Of a stretch of DNA of 29,272 bases, positions 7,947 to 18,572 are shown one piece after another. Position 1 is the first letter of the stretch. The number at the start of each line of letters is the position of its first letter. The notes below the pieces were generated by a model. That model made no database searches and was not told the origin of the DNA. It was given only the letters and a program-made list of their open reading frames with translations. Location of the stretch: assembly GCA_034926605.1 (NCBI GenBank), contig JAYFQV010000021.1:1-29272 (forward strand), written 5' to 3'. The translations under genes were made by a program, and so were the position numbers. This DNA comes from CALXXL01 sp034926605. GTDB taxonomy: Bacteria; Verrucomicrobiota; Lentisphaeria; Victivallales; Victivallaceae.

Positions 7947-8411
7947 CTAATTTTCAGAAGGTTCCCCGGGTTCCTCCTCCTCGGAGGCCGCGGGCTTATC
8001 TTCGATTTCCTGAATCGCCACATTGACGGCGGCCACGATCACGTTGGCGGTGCTTTCCACCATTTCGATCACGGCGCGCTGGACTTCCTCGGCCACCTTG
8101 TGAACCTTGTAGCCGAAGAACATATTGATCTTAAGCTCAATGGTGATCTTGCTCGGGTCGCTTTCGTCCTTGATTATGGAAATGGCGCGGTCCTGCATCT
8201 TGCGGCTTCCGACCAGCTCGGCAAGATTGTCCACCAGACTGCTGCCGGCCAGACGGCTCACGCCGTCGACCTTCAGCGCCGCACGGCGCACCAGATTGGA
8301 GATCACGTTGTCGTGCAAACAGATGTTGCCCAGCTCGGAGCCGGTTCCGGGAGCCGGTTCCTTGCAGCCTGCCACCGGGGCGGGGTTCTTTGCTTTTCCG
8401 GAATCTTTCAT
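7947..8411 (-). CDS. Asp23/Gls24 (DUF322) family protein, YqhY-like
   Basis: This is a 154-residue Asp23/Gls24 protein. The family core runs from GNICLHDNVISNLVRRAALKV through VDGVSRLAG to ELKINMFFGYKVHKVAEEVQ and VNVAIQEI. It has a charged, Pro/Glu-rich tail and no signal or membrane segment. In Bacillus subtilis the Asp23 paralogue YqhY lies directly after accB-accC and affects acetyl-CoA carboxylase activity (established there). The same order here suggests a similar role. A strong AGGAGG lies 6-7 bases before the ATG. The gene starts 20 bases after accC and is followed by the amaP-like gene. Confidence 0.88.
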   Translation of the reverse strand: MKDSGKAKNPAPVAGCKEPAPGTGSELGNICLHDNVISNLVRRAALKVDGVSRLAGSSLVDNLAELVGSRKMQDRAISIIKDESDPSKITIELKINMFFGYKVHKVAEEVQRAVIEMVESTANVIVAAVNVAIQEIEDKPAASEEEEPGEPSEN

Positions 8412-8431
8412 GAAAAGACCTCCTGTTCAGG

Positions 8432-9814
8432 TTATTTGCCGGTGCCCGGAGCCTGGGGTTCCCCCTGGCCGAGTTCCTGGGTCATGCGTTCGATAAAACC
8501 GGTGTCATATTTCCCGGCGATAAAGTCCTTGTTGGCCAGAATCTGCTGCGCAAACGGAATGGTGGTGTGCACGCCCTCGACGATGAACTCGTCAAGCGCC
8601 CGGCGGCAGCGGTCCAGCGCCTGTTGGCGTGTGGCGCCCTTGACGATCAGCTTTCCGATCATGCTGTCGTAATACGGCGGAATCGCGTATCCGGTATAGG
8701 CGTGCGAGTCGATGCGCACGCCAATGCCGCCGGAGGGAATGAACAGGCTGATTTTGCCGGGATTGGGGGCAAAGTTTCTGGCCGGATTCTCGGCGTTTAT
8801 GCGGCACTCGATTGCGTGGAAGCGCGGCTTCACGTCTTTCTGCTTGATGGAGAGCTTTTCTCCGGCCGCAATCCTGATCTGCTCCTGGATGATATCCACG
8901 CCGTATACCTCTTCGGTGACGGGGTGTTCAACCTGGACACGGGTGTTCATCTCCATGAAATAGAAATCGTCCTTGGAGGTGAGCAGAAACTCGATGGTGC
9001 CGGCACTGGTGTAGTTGGCGGCCTTGGCGGCCTTGACCGCGGCGGCGCCCATTTTCTCGCGCAGTTTGGCGTTCAGCGACGGCGAGGGCGACTCTTCCAG
9101 CAGTTTCTGCTGACGGCGCTGGATGCTGCAGTCGCGTTCGCCGAGATGAATCACATTGCCGAAATTGTCGGCCAGGATCTGAAACTCGATGTGGCGCGGA
9201 TTCACCAGGAACTTTTCCATATACAGCGCGCCGTCACCGAAGGCGTTTTCGGCTTCGGTCTTGGCGGCGTGGTAACTCTGGATCAGGCTGGCGTCGGTAT
9301 GGGCGATGCGCATGCCGCGCCCGCCGCCGCCGGCGGAAGCCTTGATGATTACCGGATACCCGAGTTTATGGGCGGTGTTCAGCGCGTCGGACTCGCTGAG
9401 GATCAGGCCGTCGCTACCGGGAGTGGTGGGCACGCCGGCGCGTTTCATGGTGTCGCGGGCGGTGTTTTTGTCGCCCAGTGCGCGCATGGCTTCAGGCGTC
9501 GGTCCGATAAAAGTGATCTTGTGCTTGCGGCAGGCTTCGGCGAAGTAGGCGTTTTCGGCCAGGAAGCCGTAGCCGGGATGTATCGCGTCGACGTCGCAGA
9601 TGGCGGCCACCGACAGGATGCGGTCGATCAGCAGATAGCTGGCGTTGGGCTGCGGCGGGCCGATGCAGATGGCGGTGTCGGCATATTTCACATGCAGGCT
9701 GTTGGCGTCCGCCTGTGAATATACCGCCACGGTTTTGATGCCGAGCTCTTTGCAGGCCCGGATGATGCGTATGGCAATCTCGCCGCGGTTGGCGATCAGG
9801 ATTTTGTTGAACAT
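8432..9814 (-). CDS. accC: Acetyl-CoA carboxylase biotin carboxylase subunit
   Basis: This is a 460-residue biotin carboxylase (E. coli AccC is 449). It carboxylates biotin on AccB using ATP and bicarbonate, the first half-reaction of malonyl-CoA synthesis. Motifs in order are KILIANRGEIAIRIIRA at the N-terminus, HPGYGFLAEN, the ATP-grasp glycine loop KASAGGGGRGM, the catalytic EMNTRVQVEHPVTE segment, and ECRINAENP. A short Gly/Pro-rich tail is extra. GGGAGA precedes the ATG. It follows accB by 20 bases. The carboxyltransferase genes accA and accD are not in the window. Confidence 0.97.
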   Translation of the reverse strand: MFNKILIANRGEIAIRIIRACKELGIKTVAVYSQADANSLHVKYADTAICIGPPQPNASYLLIDRILSVAAICDVDAIHPGYGFLAENAYFAEACRKHKITFIGPTPEAMRALGDKNTARDTMKRAGVPTTPGSDGLILSESDALNTAHKLGYPVIIKASAGGGGRGMRIAHTDASLIQSYHAAKTEAENAFGDGALYMEKFLVNPRHIEFQILADNFGNVIHLGERDCSIQRRQQKLLEESPSPSLNAKLREKMGAAAVKAAKAANYTSAGTIEFLLTSKDDFYFMEMNTRVQVEHPVTEEVYGVDIIQEQIRIAAGEKLSIKQKDVKPRFHAIECRINAENPARNFAPNPGKISLFIPSGGIGVRIDSHAYTGYAIPPYYDSMIGKLIVKGATRQQALDRCRRALDEFIVEGVHTTIPFAQQILANKDFIAGKYDTGFIERMTQELGQGEPQAPGTGK

Positions 9815-9834
9815 GGAAAAAATCTCCCGCCGCG

Positions 9835-10302
9835 TTATTCTATTACAAACAGCGGCTGGCCGTATTCCACCGCGATGCCGTCGGCAACGAGGATGTCCTT
9901 GATTACGCCGGAAGTTTCAGCCTTGACTTCGTTCATCACCTTCATGGCTTCGATTATGCACACCACGGTCTCCGGGGTGACCTTGTCGCCAACCTTGGAG
10001 AATGGCGGGGCGTCCGGGCCTGGCGCGCGATAGAAGGTACCCACAAGCGGGGAGTCGATGGTCTTGGCCGGCTTGGCCGGAGCCGCCGCCGGTTCGGCCG
10101 CCGGGGCCGGCGCTGCGGCCGGGGCCGTCATCGGAACGGCCGGAGCGGCAACCAGCGGAATCGGTGCGCCGTTCTGGAATGCCTCCACCGTCCTGCCGCC
10201 GCGCCTGATGCACAGCCGGCACTCGTCGGCGGCGATCTTGAATTCGGTCAAATCATTGTCCGACATCAATTTGACGATGGCTTTGATCTCTTCAACGTTC
10301 AT
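9835..10302 (-). CDS. accB: Acetyl-CoA carboxylase biotin carboxyl carrier protein
   Basis: This 155-residue protein has three parts. The N-terminal segment (1-40) is of the type seen in BCCP. An Ala/Pro-rich flexible linker covers about 50-80. The biotinyl domain (about 82-155) carries Lys121 in the motif EAMKVMNEV, the site biotinylated by BirA in this family. It carries carboxybiotin between AccC and the carboxyltransferase. AGAAGGAA precedes the ATG. It lies between aroQ and accC; the aroQ-accB-accC order is also known from Pseudomonas. Confidence 0.97.
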   Translation of the reverse strand: MNVEEIKAIVKLMSDNDLTEFKIAADECRLCIRRGGRTVEAFQNGAPIPLVAAPAVPMTAPAAAPAPAAEPAAAPAKPAKTIDSPLVGTFYRAPGPDAPPFSKVGDKVTPETVVCIIEAMKVMNEVKAETSGVIKDILVADGIAVEYGQPLFVIE

Positions 10303-10336
10303 GATGGACTTCCTTCTTTCTTTTATGCCTATTCAA

Positions 10337-10777
10337 TTATTTTTCAAGCAAATGATAGTGCAGGCCGCGCAATGCCAGAACATAGCTTTCAGCACGGAAA
10401 CCTGCCACCACGCCGATACATCCGGCCGCGGTCACCGACTTGTGCCGGTATTCCTCGCGTCCGGAAATATTGCTCAGATGAACTTCAACCGCCGGGAGTG
10501 CCGCGCCGCGCAGCGCGTCAAGCAGCGCAACGCTGGTATGGGTCAGCCCGCCGGGGTTGATGATGATGCCGTCGAATTTGTCTTCCGCGGCCTGCCAGAT
10601 GCGGTCGATTAGTGAGCCTTCGCTGTTCGATTGGAAAAAAACAAGCCCCATACCGAGTTCGGCGCCTGCCGCCTCCAATTGGGCGGCGATGTCGCTCCAG
10701 CTCAGTTTCCCGTATATCCCGACCTCGCGGCGTCCCAGCGCCTGAAGGTTCGGGCCGTTGACGACCAGGATTTTCAT
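10337..10777 (-). CDS. aroQ: 3-dehydroquinate dehydratase, type II
   Basis: This is a type II dehydroquinase of about 146 residues, catalysing the third step of the shikimate pathway. It has MKILVVNGPN at the N-terminus, GRREVGIYG with the catalytic Tyr, NPGGLTHTSVALLDAL, EVHLSNISGREEYRHKS with the catalytic His, and a C-terminal SYVLALRGL. Three starts are possible: 10813, 10783 and 10777. The first overlaps the upstream terminator. 10783 has GGGAG at 8 bases. 10777 begins the family-conserved sequence and lies 8 bases after a TATATT box, which would make the mRNA leaderless. I prefer 10777, with 10783 close behind. Confidence 0.93.
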   Translation of the reverse strand: MKILVVNGPNLQALGRREVGIYGKLSWSDIAAQLEAAGAELGMGLVFFQSNSEGSLIDRIWQAAEDKFDGIIINPGGLTHTSVALLDALRGAALPAVEVHLSNISGREEYRHKSVTAAGCIGVVAGFRAESYVLALRGLHYHLLEK

Positions 10778-10785
10778 AGCCATAT

Positions 10786-10813
10786 AATATACTCCCGCAT
10801 TCCAAAAAAGCAA
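10786..10813 (-). promoter_or_regulatory. Candidate promoter of the aroQ-acc operon
   Basis: On the minus strand, TTGCTT (10808-10813), a 16-base spacer and TATATT (10786-10791) lie between the RodZ-like gene terminator and aroQ. The -35 uses two bases of the terminator's T-tract. Initiation 7-8 bases after the -10 would fall at the 10777 ATG. Confidence 0.4.
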
Positions 10814-10843
10814 AAAAAGCCCCGCAACCGGCTGGCTACGGGG
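10812..10843 (-). terminator. Rho-independent terminator after the RodZ-like gene
   Basis: On the minus strand a 10-bp stem (10834-10843 with 10820-10829, including two G-U pairs) encloses a 4-base loop and is followed by seven Ts (10812-10818). It starts just after the stop codon of the RodZ-like gene and separates it from aroQ. Confidence 0.85.
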
Positions 10844-10848
10844 AAAAA

Positions 10849-11613
10849 TCAGTTCATTTCAGGCAACTCTGGAACCTGTATCTGCGGTTCCGGCAACAAT
10901 TTGTCTATTTTGGCGGCCGAAAGTGCCGCCACCGGGGCTCCGGGCGCGGCCGGTTCGGCCGAGCCGTGCCAGAACACCACGCCAAGCAACACCGCCAGCA
11001 GAATGAAGCCAGCCACGGCGCCGCCGAATATCCAGCACAGCTTGCGGAGTTCCCGCGCGTCGGCTTCCGTCGTTTCGGTGTCCAGTTCGACCTGGTTGAT
11101 GATCGAGTCCGGCAGATCGCCGCAGTTCAACTGCTCGCGCAGCGCGGCGGTCATGCGTTCGCACGACTCCGCAGAGATGTTATAGAAATCCGCCAGCTTG
11201 CGCAGATAGGCGATCACATAGACGGTCGGTGGCATTTTGCGCATGTCGTCATTCTCGAGCGACTCAAGGTAGCGCTGCCCGATCCTGGTGGCGGATTCCA
11301 CCTGCTTGAGCGAGAGTTTCGCGTCTTCGCGGACCTTCTTCAGGAACGCTCCGGCGGAAAAAGCGTCCGGCATTGCCAGCGGCGGCTTGTCGTGGTTTGG
11401 CAGCAGTATTTTGGGCAGCTCGCGGCGCTCGCGCGCCGTCTGGACCGGAATCGGAGCGGATTCGACGGCGGGCTCTTCGGCGGTCTTCTGCCGTTCGGCC
11501 TCGAGATCTTCGAGAGTCGGCAGGTCGGCGTCGTCGTCGAGACGTGCGGTAAGCGGCGTGGCGAATAGTTCGTCACCGCCGTCCGCGGAGGGCTTGTTTT
11601 TGATGTTTTCCAT
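10849..11613 (-). CDS. RodZ-like helix-turn-helix membrane protein
   Basis: This 254-residue protein has an acidic, disordered N-terminal region (1-80) and a HTH_25/RodZ-type helix-turn-helix at about 86-145 (AFLKKVREDAKLSLKQVE, YLESLENDD, VYVIAYLRKLADFYNI). One transmembrane helix lies at about 192-215, with a short Pro/Ala-rich outer tail. RodZ links MreB filaments to the membrane in cell-shape control (established in E. coli). The long N-terminal extension and short tail differ from E. coli RodZ, so the exact role is inferred. It follows ftsK on the same strand. Its own promoter places the -10 only 9 bases before the ATG. Confidence 0.78.
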   Translation of the reverse strand: MENIKNKPSADGGDELFATPLTARLDDDADLPTLEDLEAERQKTAEEPAVESAPIPVQTARERRELPKILLPNHDKPPLAMPDAFSAGAFLKKVREDAKLSLKQVESATRIGQRYLESLENDDMRKMPPTVYVIAYLRKLADFYNISAESCERMTAALREQLNCGDLPDSIINQVELDTETTEADARELRKLCWIFGGAVAGFILLAVLLGVVFWHGSAEPAAPGAPVAALSAAKIDKLLPEPQIQVPELPEMN

Positions 11614-11622
11614 AATCCTATT

Positions 11623-11650
11623 ATTATACGCCCGTTTGGGAAAAATGCAA
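11623..11650 (-). promoter_or_regulatory. Candidate promoter of the RodZ-like gene
   Basis: On the minus strand, TTGCAT (11645-11650), a 16-base spacer and a perfect TATAAT (11623-11628) lie in the short gap after ftsK. Only 9 bases separate the -10 from the ATG at 11613, so the predicted leader is about 2-3 bases. Confidence 0.5.
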
Positions 11651-11653
11651 GTG

Positions 11654-14332
<2,679 letters not shown>

Positions 14333-14364
14333 GGACAAAAATACCTCCCGAGATTATTGAAAAT

Positions 14365-14392
14365 AATATAGCCCCGCCCCCTGCATTTGCAA
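14365..14392 (-). promoter_or_regulatory. Candidate promoter of ftsK
   Basis: On the minus strand, TTGCAA (14387-14392), a 16-base GC-rich spacer and TATATT (14365-14370) lie about 32 bases upstream of the ftsK start. The hexamers are identical to those before ptsH. Confidence 0.5.
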
Positions 14393-14443
14393 TCGCCGGG
14401 CAAATTTTTTTTGCCGCTTTTGCCTTTGACATGGAAGATCGGC

Positions 14444-14472
14444 TTGAAAAATTTGCGGAGGAGTCATAAATT
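14444..14472 (+). promoter_or_regulatory. Candidate promoter of the yihY-like gene
   Basis: TTGAAA (14444-14449), a 17-base spacer and TAAATT (14467-14472) lie 32 bases upstream of the start and about 18 bases before the GGAGG site. Confidence 0.4.
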
Positions 14473-14504
14473 AAGGCAGTAACGCAAACGGGAGGTCTTT
14501 TGCG

Positions 14505-15821
14505 ATGAAGCGGTTGTGGTTCGGAATAGGAAATTATTTTGCATATGGATTGTGGCATTGCGATCTGCGCGATGCGCCGTTCTGGAAGCGCCATGCGGTG
14601 GCATGGCTCCGTATCGCGGTGCTGCTGCTGCGGAATCTCAAGTCGACGCGCTGCCAGCTTTGGGCGTCGGCATTGACTTACTACTCGATGTTTGCGATGG
14701 TGCCGATAATGGCGCTCGGCATTGCCATCGCCGGCGGATTCGGTCTGGAGTCCAACCTGCGCCGCTATGTCACGCAGCAGCTCGCCAACAACCCAGGCGT
14801 GGCCGACTACCTGCTCGGGTTCGCCGACCGGATGCTCGAGAATACCCGCATGGGGCTGGTGGCCGGAGTGGGGGTGGTTCTGCTGTTGTTCGCCGTAATC
14901 AAGATGATCGGGAATATCGAGAACGCTTTCAACTTCGTTTACGGCGTCCACCGAAGCCGTCCGCTGCTGCAAAAGGTCGGCTATTATCTCTCGCTGCTGC
15001 TGATCTGCCCGGTGGTGGTGGTGGTGGCCGGAAGCGCCACCGCGCTGGTGACAAGCGTGGTGAACAACCTCGCGCGCCGGTTCGAGCTTCTCCCGCTGGC
15101 GGCGTTCGGCCTCAAAATGATCCCGTTTGTGCTGGTGTGGCTGCTGCTGGCCCTGCTTTACAAGTTTCTGCCCTATACCAAGGTTCGGTTCAAGCCGGCG
15201 CTGGCGGGGGCGGTGGTGGCCGGGACGCTGTATCAGTTTCTGCAGATGGGATTTATTTCGCTGCAATATTCGCTGTCGAAATACAATGCGGTGTACGGCA
15301 GCTTTTCGGCGGTGCCGCTGTTCATGATCTATTTGCAGTTTTCATGGCTGATCGTGCTTTTCGGCATCCAGATAACTTTTGTCTGTCAGAATATCGACAA
15401 TATTGACGCCGAGCCCGGCGGAACCGTCTATTCCGGCCGCTACCAACGCAAGGTGCTGCTGTTGCTGGCCGGGTGCGTGCTGAGGCGTCAGCTGGAGCAC
15501 CTGGAACCGCCGACCGCTGAATTTCTGGCGGCGGAATTCAACCTGCCGTCGCGCATTGTAAACCGGATGCTCGGCATGCTGGTTGATGCCAAAGTGGTTA
15601 TCGGTGCCGGGCTGGCCGGCGGCGATACCGGCTATGTGCCTTTGCTGCCGGCCGGAGAGATGACGGTGCTTAATGTGCTGGCGCGGTGCGACGCCGTGAG
15701 CCGCGGCAATCCGCCTCCTCCGGAGGGGGAGCTGGCGGAAAAAGTGGAATCCCTGCTGGGGGAGCTGACTTCCAAGCTGGAGAAAAGCGGCTACGACGTC
15801 CGGCTGGACACGCTGGTGTAA
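14505..15821 (+). CDS. YihY/BrkB (UPF0761) family membrane protein with C-terminal winged-helix-like region
   Basis: This 438-residue protein has a YihY/BrkB core (about 40-300) with around six membrane helices. Family segments include ALTYYSMFAMVPIMAL, a GIxNxENAFN-like NIENAFNFVYGV, and YGSFSAVPLFMIYLQFSWLIVLFGIQITF. The soluble C-terminal part (about 310-438) resembles the winged-helix tail of some members (QLEHLEPPTAEFLAAEFNLPSRIVNRMLGML). The biochemical function of the family is unsettled, and the old ribonuclease BN assignment was incorrect. GGGAGG lies 9-10 bases before the ATG. It stands alone, divergent from ftsK and convergent with the dehydrogenase gene. Confidence 0.87.
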   Translation: MKRLWFGIGNYFAYGLWHCDLRDAPFWKRHAVAWLRIAVLLLRNLKSTRCQLWASALTYYSMFAMVPIMALGIAIAGGFGLESNLRRYVTQQLANNPGVADYLLGFADRMLENTRMGLVAGVGVVLLLFAVIKMIGNIENAFNFVYGVHRSRPLLQKVGYYLSLLLICPVVVVVAGSATALVTSVVNNLARRFELLPLAAFGLKMIPFVLVWLLLALLYKFLPYTKVRFKPALAGAVVAGTLYQFLQMGFISLQYSLSKYNAVYGSFSAVPLFMIYLQFSWLIVLFGIQITFVCQNIDNIDAEPGGTVYSGRYQRKVLLLLAGCVLRRQLEHLEPPTAEFLAAEFNLPSRIVNRMLGMLVDAKVVIGAGLAGGDTGYVPLLPAGEMTVLNVLARCDAVSRGNPPPPEGELAEKVESLLGELTSKLEKSGYDVRLDTLV

Positions 15822-15891
15822 TTGCTGAACTCTCCGCCCGGTAAATTGTTCCGGTCGAACGCGGGAGACGGTTGCGGAACGACGGCGCGGC

Positions 15892-17160
15892 TCAGTCCCG
15901 GCCGCGAAGAAGCTCGTCCATTTCTACGGTGCGCTTTTCCTTGCGCGACATTTCGGCGGCGAATACCATCATGTGGGTTTCCAGCGCCACTTTGTCGTCG
16001 GACAGCACTTTGGTCGGGTCGTTGTCGCGAACCGCATCCACAAAGGCCTCGATGCACGCCTTGTCTCCGCCGCCGTGATGGGTCTCGAGCGTTCCCTTGT
16101 CCGGCTCGATCTCGATCACGTTGGTGCGGTCGCGCAGGTAACTGTAAATGGATATTTTGCTGCCGTCGCAGGCGATTTCTCCTTCGGAACCGAAAATGGT
16201 GGTGCGGCGGTCGCCGTACTTCGAACAGCCCGCCAGTGTGAACGCGGCGGTGGCGCCGCCCTCGAACTCCATGGTTACCACCTGATGATCGGCAACGTTG
16301 TTGTCGCAGGCGAACACGCAACGACCGTAGGGGCCGTTGCGCATGGCGGCGAGAATAGCGTCTTCGCTAAGTTCGCCGGTGACCGATTCCAGATAGTTGT
16401 TGATTTGCCCGGAGCGGAACCTTTCAAGGTAGAAACGGGGAGCGTTATAGGCGCAATGCCCCGCCACGCGGCAGTCCAGACAGCGCGGCGTGGCACCATC
16501 CGGCATGTTGTCCGGCCTGAAAAAGGTGAGGCTGCCGAAACTGGAAACCCGCAGACATTTCTGGCTTACGATATAGGCTATCCAGTCGAGGTCGTGGATC
16601 GATTTCGCCAGCAGAAAGCTCGACGACTCTTCCTCCCGGCGCCAGTTGCCGCGCACATAGCTGTGGGCGAACCGCCAGTGACCGACCGGTTCAAGATGCT
16701 GTATGGACAGCAGTTTTCCGATGGTGCCGGAATCTATGACGCTGCGCAGTATGCGGGTGTAATTCGCGTAGCGCATCACATGGCATACCGAGAAAATCAA
16801 GCGGTTGTCTTTGGCCGCCTTGCAGATGTGGAAGCACCCCTCGGGGTCGGGCGCCAGCGGTTTTTCGATAAGGATATGGTAGCCGAGACGGGCGAACGCT
16901 TCCGCCGGTTCAACATGCATGCGGTCCTGGGTGCCGATGATTAAGGCGTCGGCCATTTTCGGGCGCAGCGCGGCCTCCTGCCAGGTGGCGAACGCGTTTT
17001 CGGCGGGAATGCCATGCTCTTCCACGATACGATCCCGGAAAAATTGGCGAGGCTCCGCCACCCCGACAACCTTGGCTCTTGCGCCGAGACGTTTTATCAG
17101 GTGGGAATATATGGAGCAACGACCTCCGGCCCCGACAAGCAGTATCGTAACCGTTTTCAT
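15892..17160 (-). CDS. Gfo/Idh/MocA family oxidoreductase
   Basis: This 422-residue dehydrogenase is of the glucose-fructose oxidoreductase/inositol dehydrogenase class. The N-terminal Rossmann domain starts TVTILLVGAGGRCSIY and has the EKPLAPD motif at about 99-105. The second domain contains KSIHDLDW (His189/Asp190 region), followed by a CLDC...HC cluster at about 227-236 that recurs in a subset of such proteins and may bind a metal. These enzymes oxidise sugars, inositols or related polyols with NAD(P); the substrate cannot be read. ATG 17160 fits the Rossmann start. An in-frame GTG at 17169 is the alternative. No clear ribosome-binding site is seen, and the -10 box lies 11 bases upstream. 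Confidence 0.9.
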   Translation of the reverse strand: MKTVTILLVGAGGRCSIYSHLIKRLGARAKVVGVAEPRQFFRDRIVEEHGIPAENAFATWQEAALRPKMADALIIGTQDRMHVEPAEAFARLGYHILIEKPLAPDPEGCFHICKAAKDNRLIFSVCHVMRYANYTRILRSVIDSGTIGKLLSIQHLEPVGHWRFAHSYVRGNWRREEESSSFLLAKSIHDLDWIAYIVSQKCLRVSSFGSLTFFRPDNMPDGATPRCLDCRVAGHCAYNAPRFYLERFRSGQINNYLESVTGELSEDAILAAMRNGPYGRCVFACDNNVADHQVVTMEFEGGATAAFTLAGCSKYGDRRTTIFGSEGEIACDGSKISIYSYLRDRTNVIEIEPDKGTLETHHGGGDKACIEAFVDAVRDNDPTKVLSDDKVALETHMMVFAAEMSRKEKRTVEMDELLRGRD

Positions 17161-17171
17161 AATAGCCACAA

Positions 17172-17199
17172 ACTATACCACGGAACCGCGATTTTACAA
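17172..17199 (-). promoter_or_regulatory. Candidate promoter of the Gfo/Idh/MocA gene
   Basis: On the minus strand, TTGTAA (17194-17199), a 16-base spacer and TATAGT (17172-17177) lie 11 bases before the ATG at 17160. That leaves a leader of only about 3-5 bases. Confidence 0.4.
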
Positions 17200-17291
17200 G
17201 CCGCCGGGGTTACAAAACATCGGAAATCGGACCCGTCGAACCCGGTTATTCAGGCGGTGGAAAAATTATTGCGAAAAAAACAAAAAAAATG

Positions 17292-17319
17292 TTGTTTTTT
17301 CAGTGCGAAGTTTTATATT
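17292..17319 (+). promoter_or_regulatory. Candidate promoter of the LysM lipoprotein gene
   Basis: TTGTTT (17292-17297), a 16-base spacer and TATATT (17314-17319) lie 50 bases upstream of the start. The chosen start at 17370 is downstream with its own GGGAGG site, so an in-frame ATG at 17289 inside the promoter is rejected. Confidence 0.45.
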
Positions 17320-17369
17320 TAAGATGCAAAGATGTAAATCTCAAAAACACAAATTCTCGGGAGGGTGTC

Positions 17370-18527
17370 ATGAAAATTAGAATGTCCGGAATGGTTTATT
17401 CGGCTTCCGGGTTGGCCATGCTGCTGGTATTGAGCGGCTGCGGGCCGGAGGCGAAGGATGTGCTTGCCAAACGTGATTATATCCCGGCTCCGAAAAGCGA
17501 CGTTTCGGTGCCGGAACAGTCTCCGGCAATGGTGATGCAGCCAACCGGCGCCGCGGAGTCGATGCAGCCGTCGGAGGAAACGCCCGTCGTTTCCGAAATT
17601 GCCGAGGTTGCGGTCGTGACCGAAGTCAAGACCGAGGCCGAACCCCGTCCGATCACCTATCCGAAATTTGTCGGCAATACCAGCAAGCCGGTAGTCAAGC
17701 CGGGTGCGTCCGCCGTGCCGCAATCCGGGGCCAAGGCCGGCGACGGCGTTTACACCGTTCAGCGCGGCGATACTCTTTCCGGCATCGCGCATCGGTGCGG
17801 CGTCAAGACCGCCGATCTGGCGGCGGTGAACGGACTTGCGCTCGACGCAACCATCCGCGTGGGCCAGAAGCTCAAGCTTCCCGCCGGCGGCAAGGCGGTG
17901 GCGGCATCTTCATCCTCATCATCCAAGAAGAGCTCCGGTTCCGGCGCGAAGTCCACGAGCAAGCCGGCGGCCAAGACGGTCAGTCGGCCGGCCGACGGTG
18001 TCTATGTTGTGCAGAAGAACGATTCGCTGTGGACGATCGCCCGCAAGTTCGACACCACTGTGGCTAAACTTTGCGAATTGAACGGTATTCCCGCCAACAA
18101 GGCGCTTCAGTTGGGCCAGAAGATCAAGTTGCCGGGCGCTTCCGCCGCGCCGGTCGAGGCCGCGGTTGACGCCGCGACCACCTCTTCTTCCGCGACCGCT
18201 TCGGTTTCCGGCTCGCCTTCAACCGGTTCCACCGTTGGTGCCGCCGACGCCACGATTTCGTCCGGCGCTTCCGGCGTGTCGGCGGTTGGTGCCGAATCGG
18301 CACAGCCCGCCGCCATCGAGGCTTCGACCGGTTCTGTCGGAACCGAAACGGCCGTCGCGGCCGAGCCGGAGCCCCGCACCCAGGTGATTCAGCGCGACGT
18401 TGAGGTTTCCGCGCTTTGCGATCTGTTCAAGTGGGACATCGAGGAGTTCAAGAAATTGAACCCCGGCCTGCCCGCCGACGGCATCCTGCGCCGCGATCAG
18501 GTTATCACGGTTCCTGCGAAAAAGTAG
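17370..18527 (+). CDS. LysM-domain lipoprotein
   Basis: This 385-residue envelope protein begins with a lipoprotein signal peptide ending in the lipobox LSGC, with the acylated Cys at about residue 23. Two clear LysM domains follow, starting GVYTVQRGDTLSGIAHRCG and GVYVVQKNDSLWTIARKF. A degenerate third LysM-like repeat lies at the C-terminus (ALCDLFKWDIEEFKKLNPGL...QVITVPA). The linkers are Ser/Ala/Pro-rich low complexity. LysM domains bind N-acetylglucosamine in peptidoglycan, so a wall-binding role is likely. No catalytic peptidase or glycosidase domain is seen. GGGAGG precedes the ATG. A strong terminator follows the stop codon. Confidence 0.9.
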   Translation: MKIRMSGMVYSASGLAMLLVLSGCGPEAKDVLAKRDYIPAPKSDVSVPEQSPAMVMQPTGAAESMQPSEETPVVSEIAEVAVVTEVKTEAEPRPITYPKFVGNTSKPVVKPGASAVPQSGAKAGDGVYTVQRGDTLSGIAHRCGVKTADLAAVNGLALDATIRVGQKLKLPAGGKAVAASSSSSSKKSSGSGAKSTSKPAAKTVSRPADGVYVVQKNDSLWTIARKFDTTVAKLCELNGIPANKALQLGQKIKLPGASAAPVEAAVDAATTSSSATASVSGSPSTGSTVGAADATISSGASGVSAVGAESAQPAAIEASTGSVGTETAVAAEPEPRTQVIQRDVEVSALCDLFKWDIEEFKKLNPGLPADGILRRDQVITVPAKK

Positions 18528-18535
18528 CAACTGCC

Positions 18536-18564
18536 GGGCCCGGATATGCATCCGGGCCCTTTTT
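18536..18564 (+). terminator. Rho-independent terminator after the LysM gene
   Basis: A perfect 10-bp GC-rich stem (18536-18545 with 18550-18559) with a 4-base ATGC loop is followed by TTTTT (18560-18564). It begins 8 bases after the LysM stop codon and ends 8 bases before the ispD start codon. Confidence 0.92.
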
Positions 18565-18572
18565 GTATTATT

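Noticed and set aside
14426..14431. Perfect TTGACA as -35 of the yihY-like gene
   Set aside because: No acceptable -10 lies 16-18 bases downstream. TTGAAA at 14444 with TAAATT gives a better pair.
15822..15891. Possible bidirectional terminator between the convergent yihY-like and dehydrogenase genes
   Set aside because: Only an imperfect CTCCGC/GCGGGAG pairing is seen and no T-tract on either strand.
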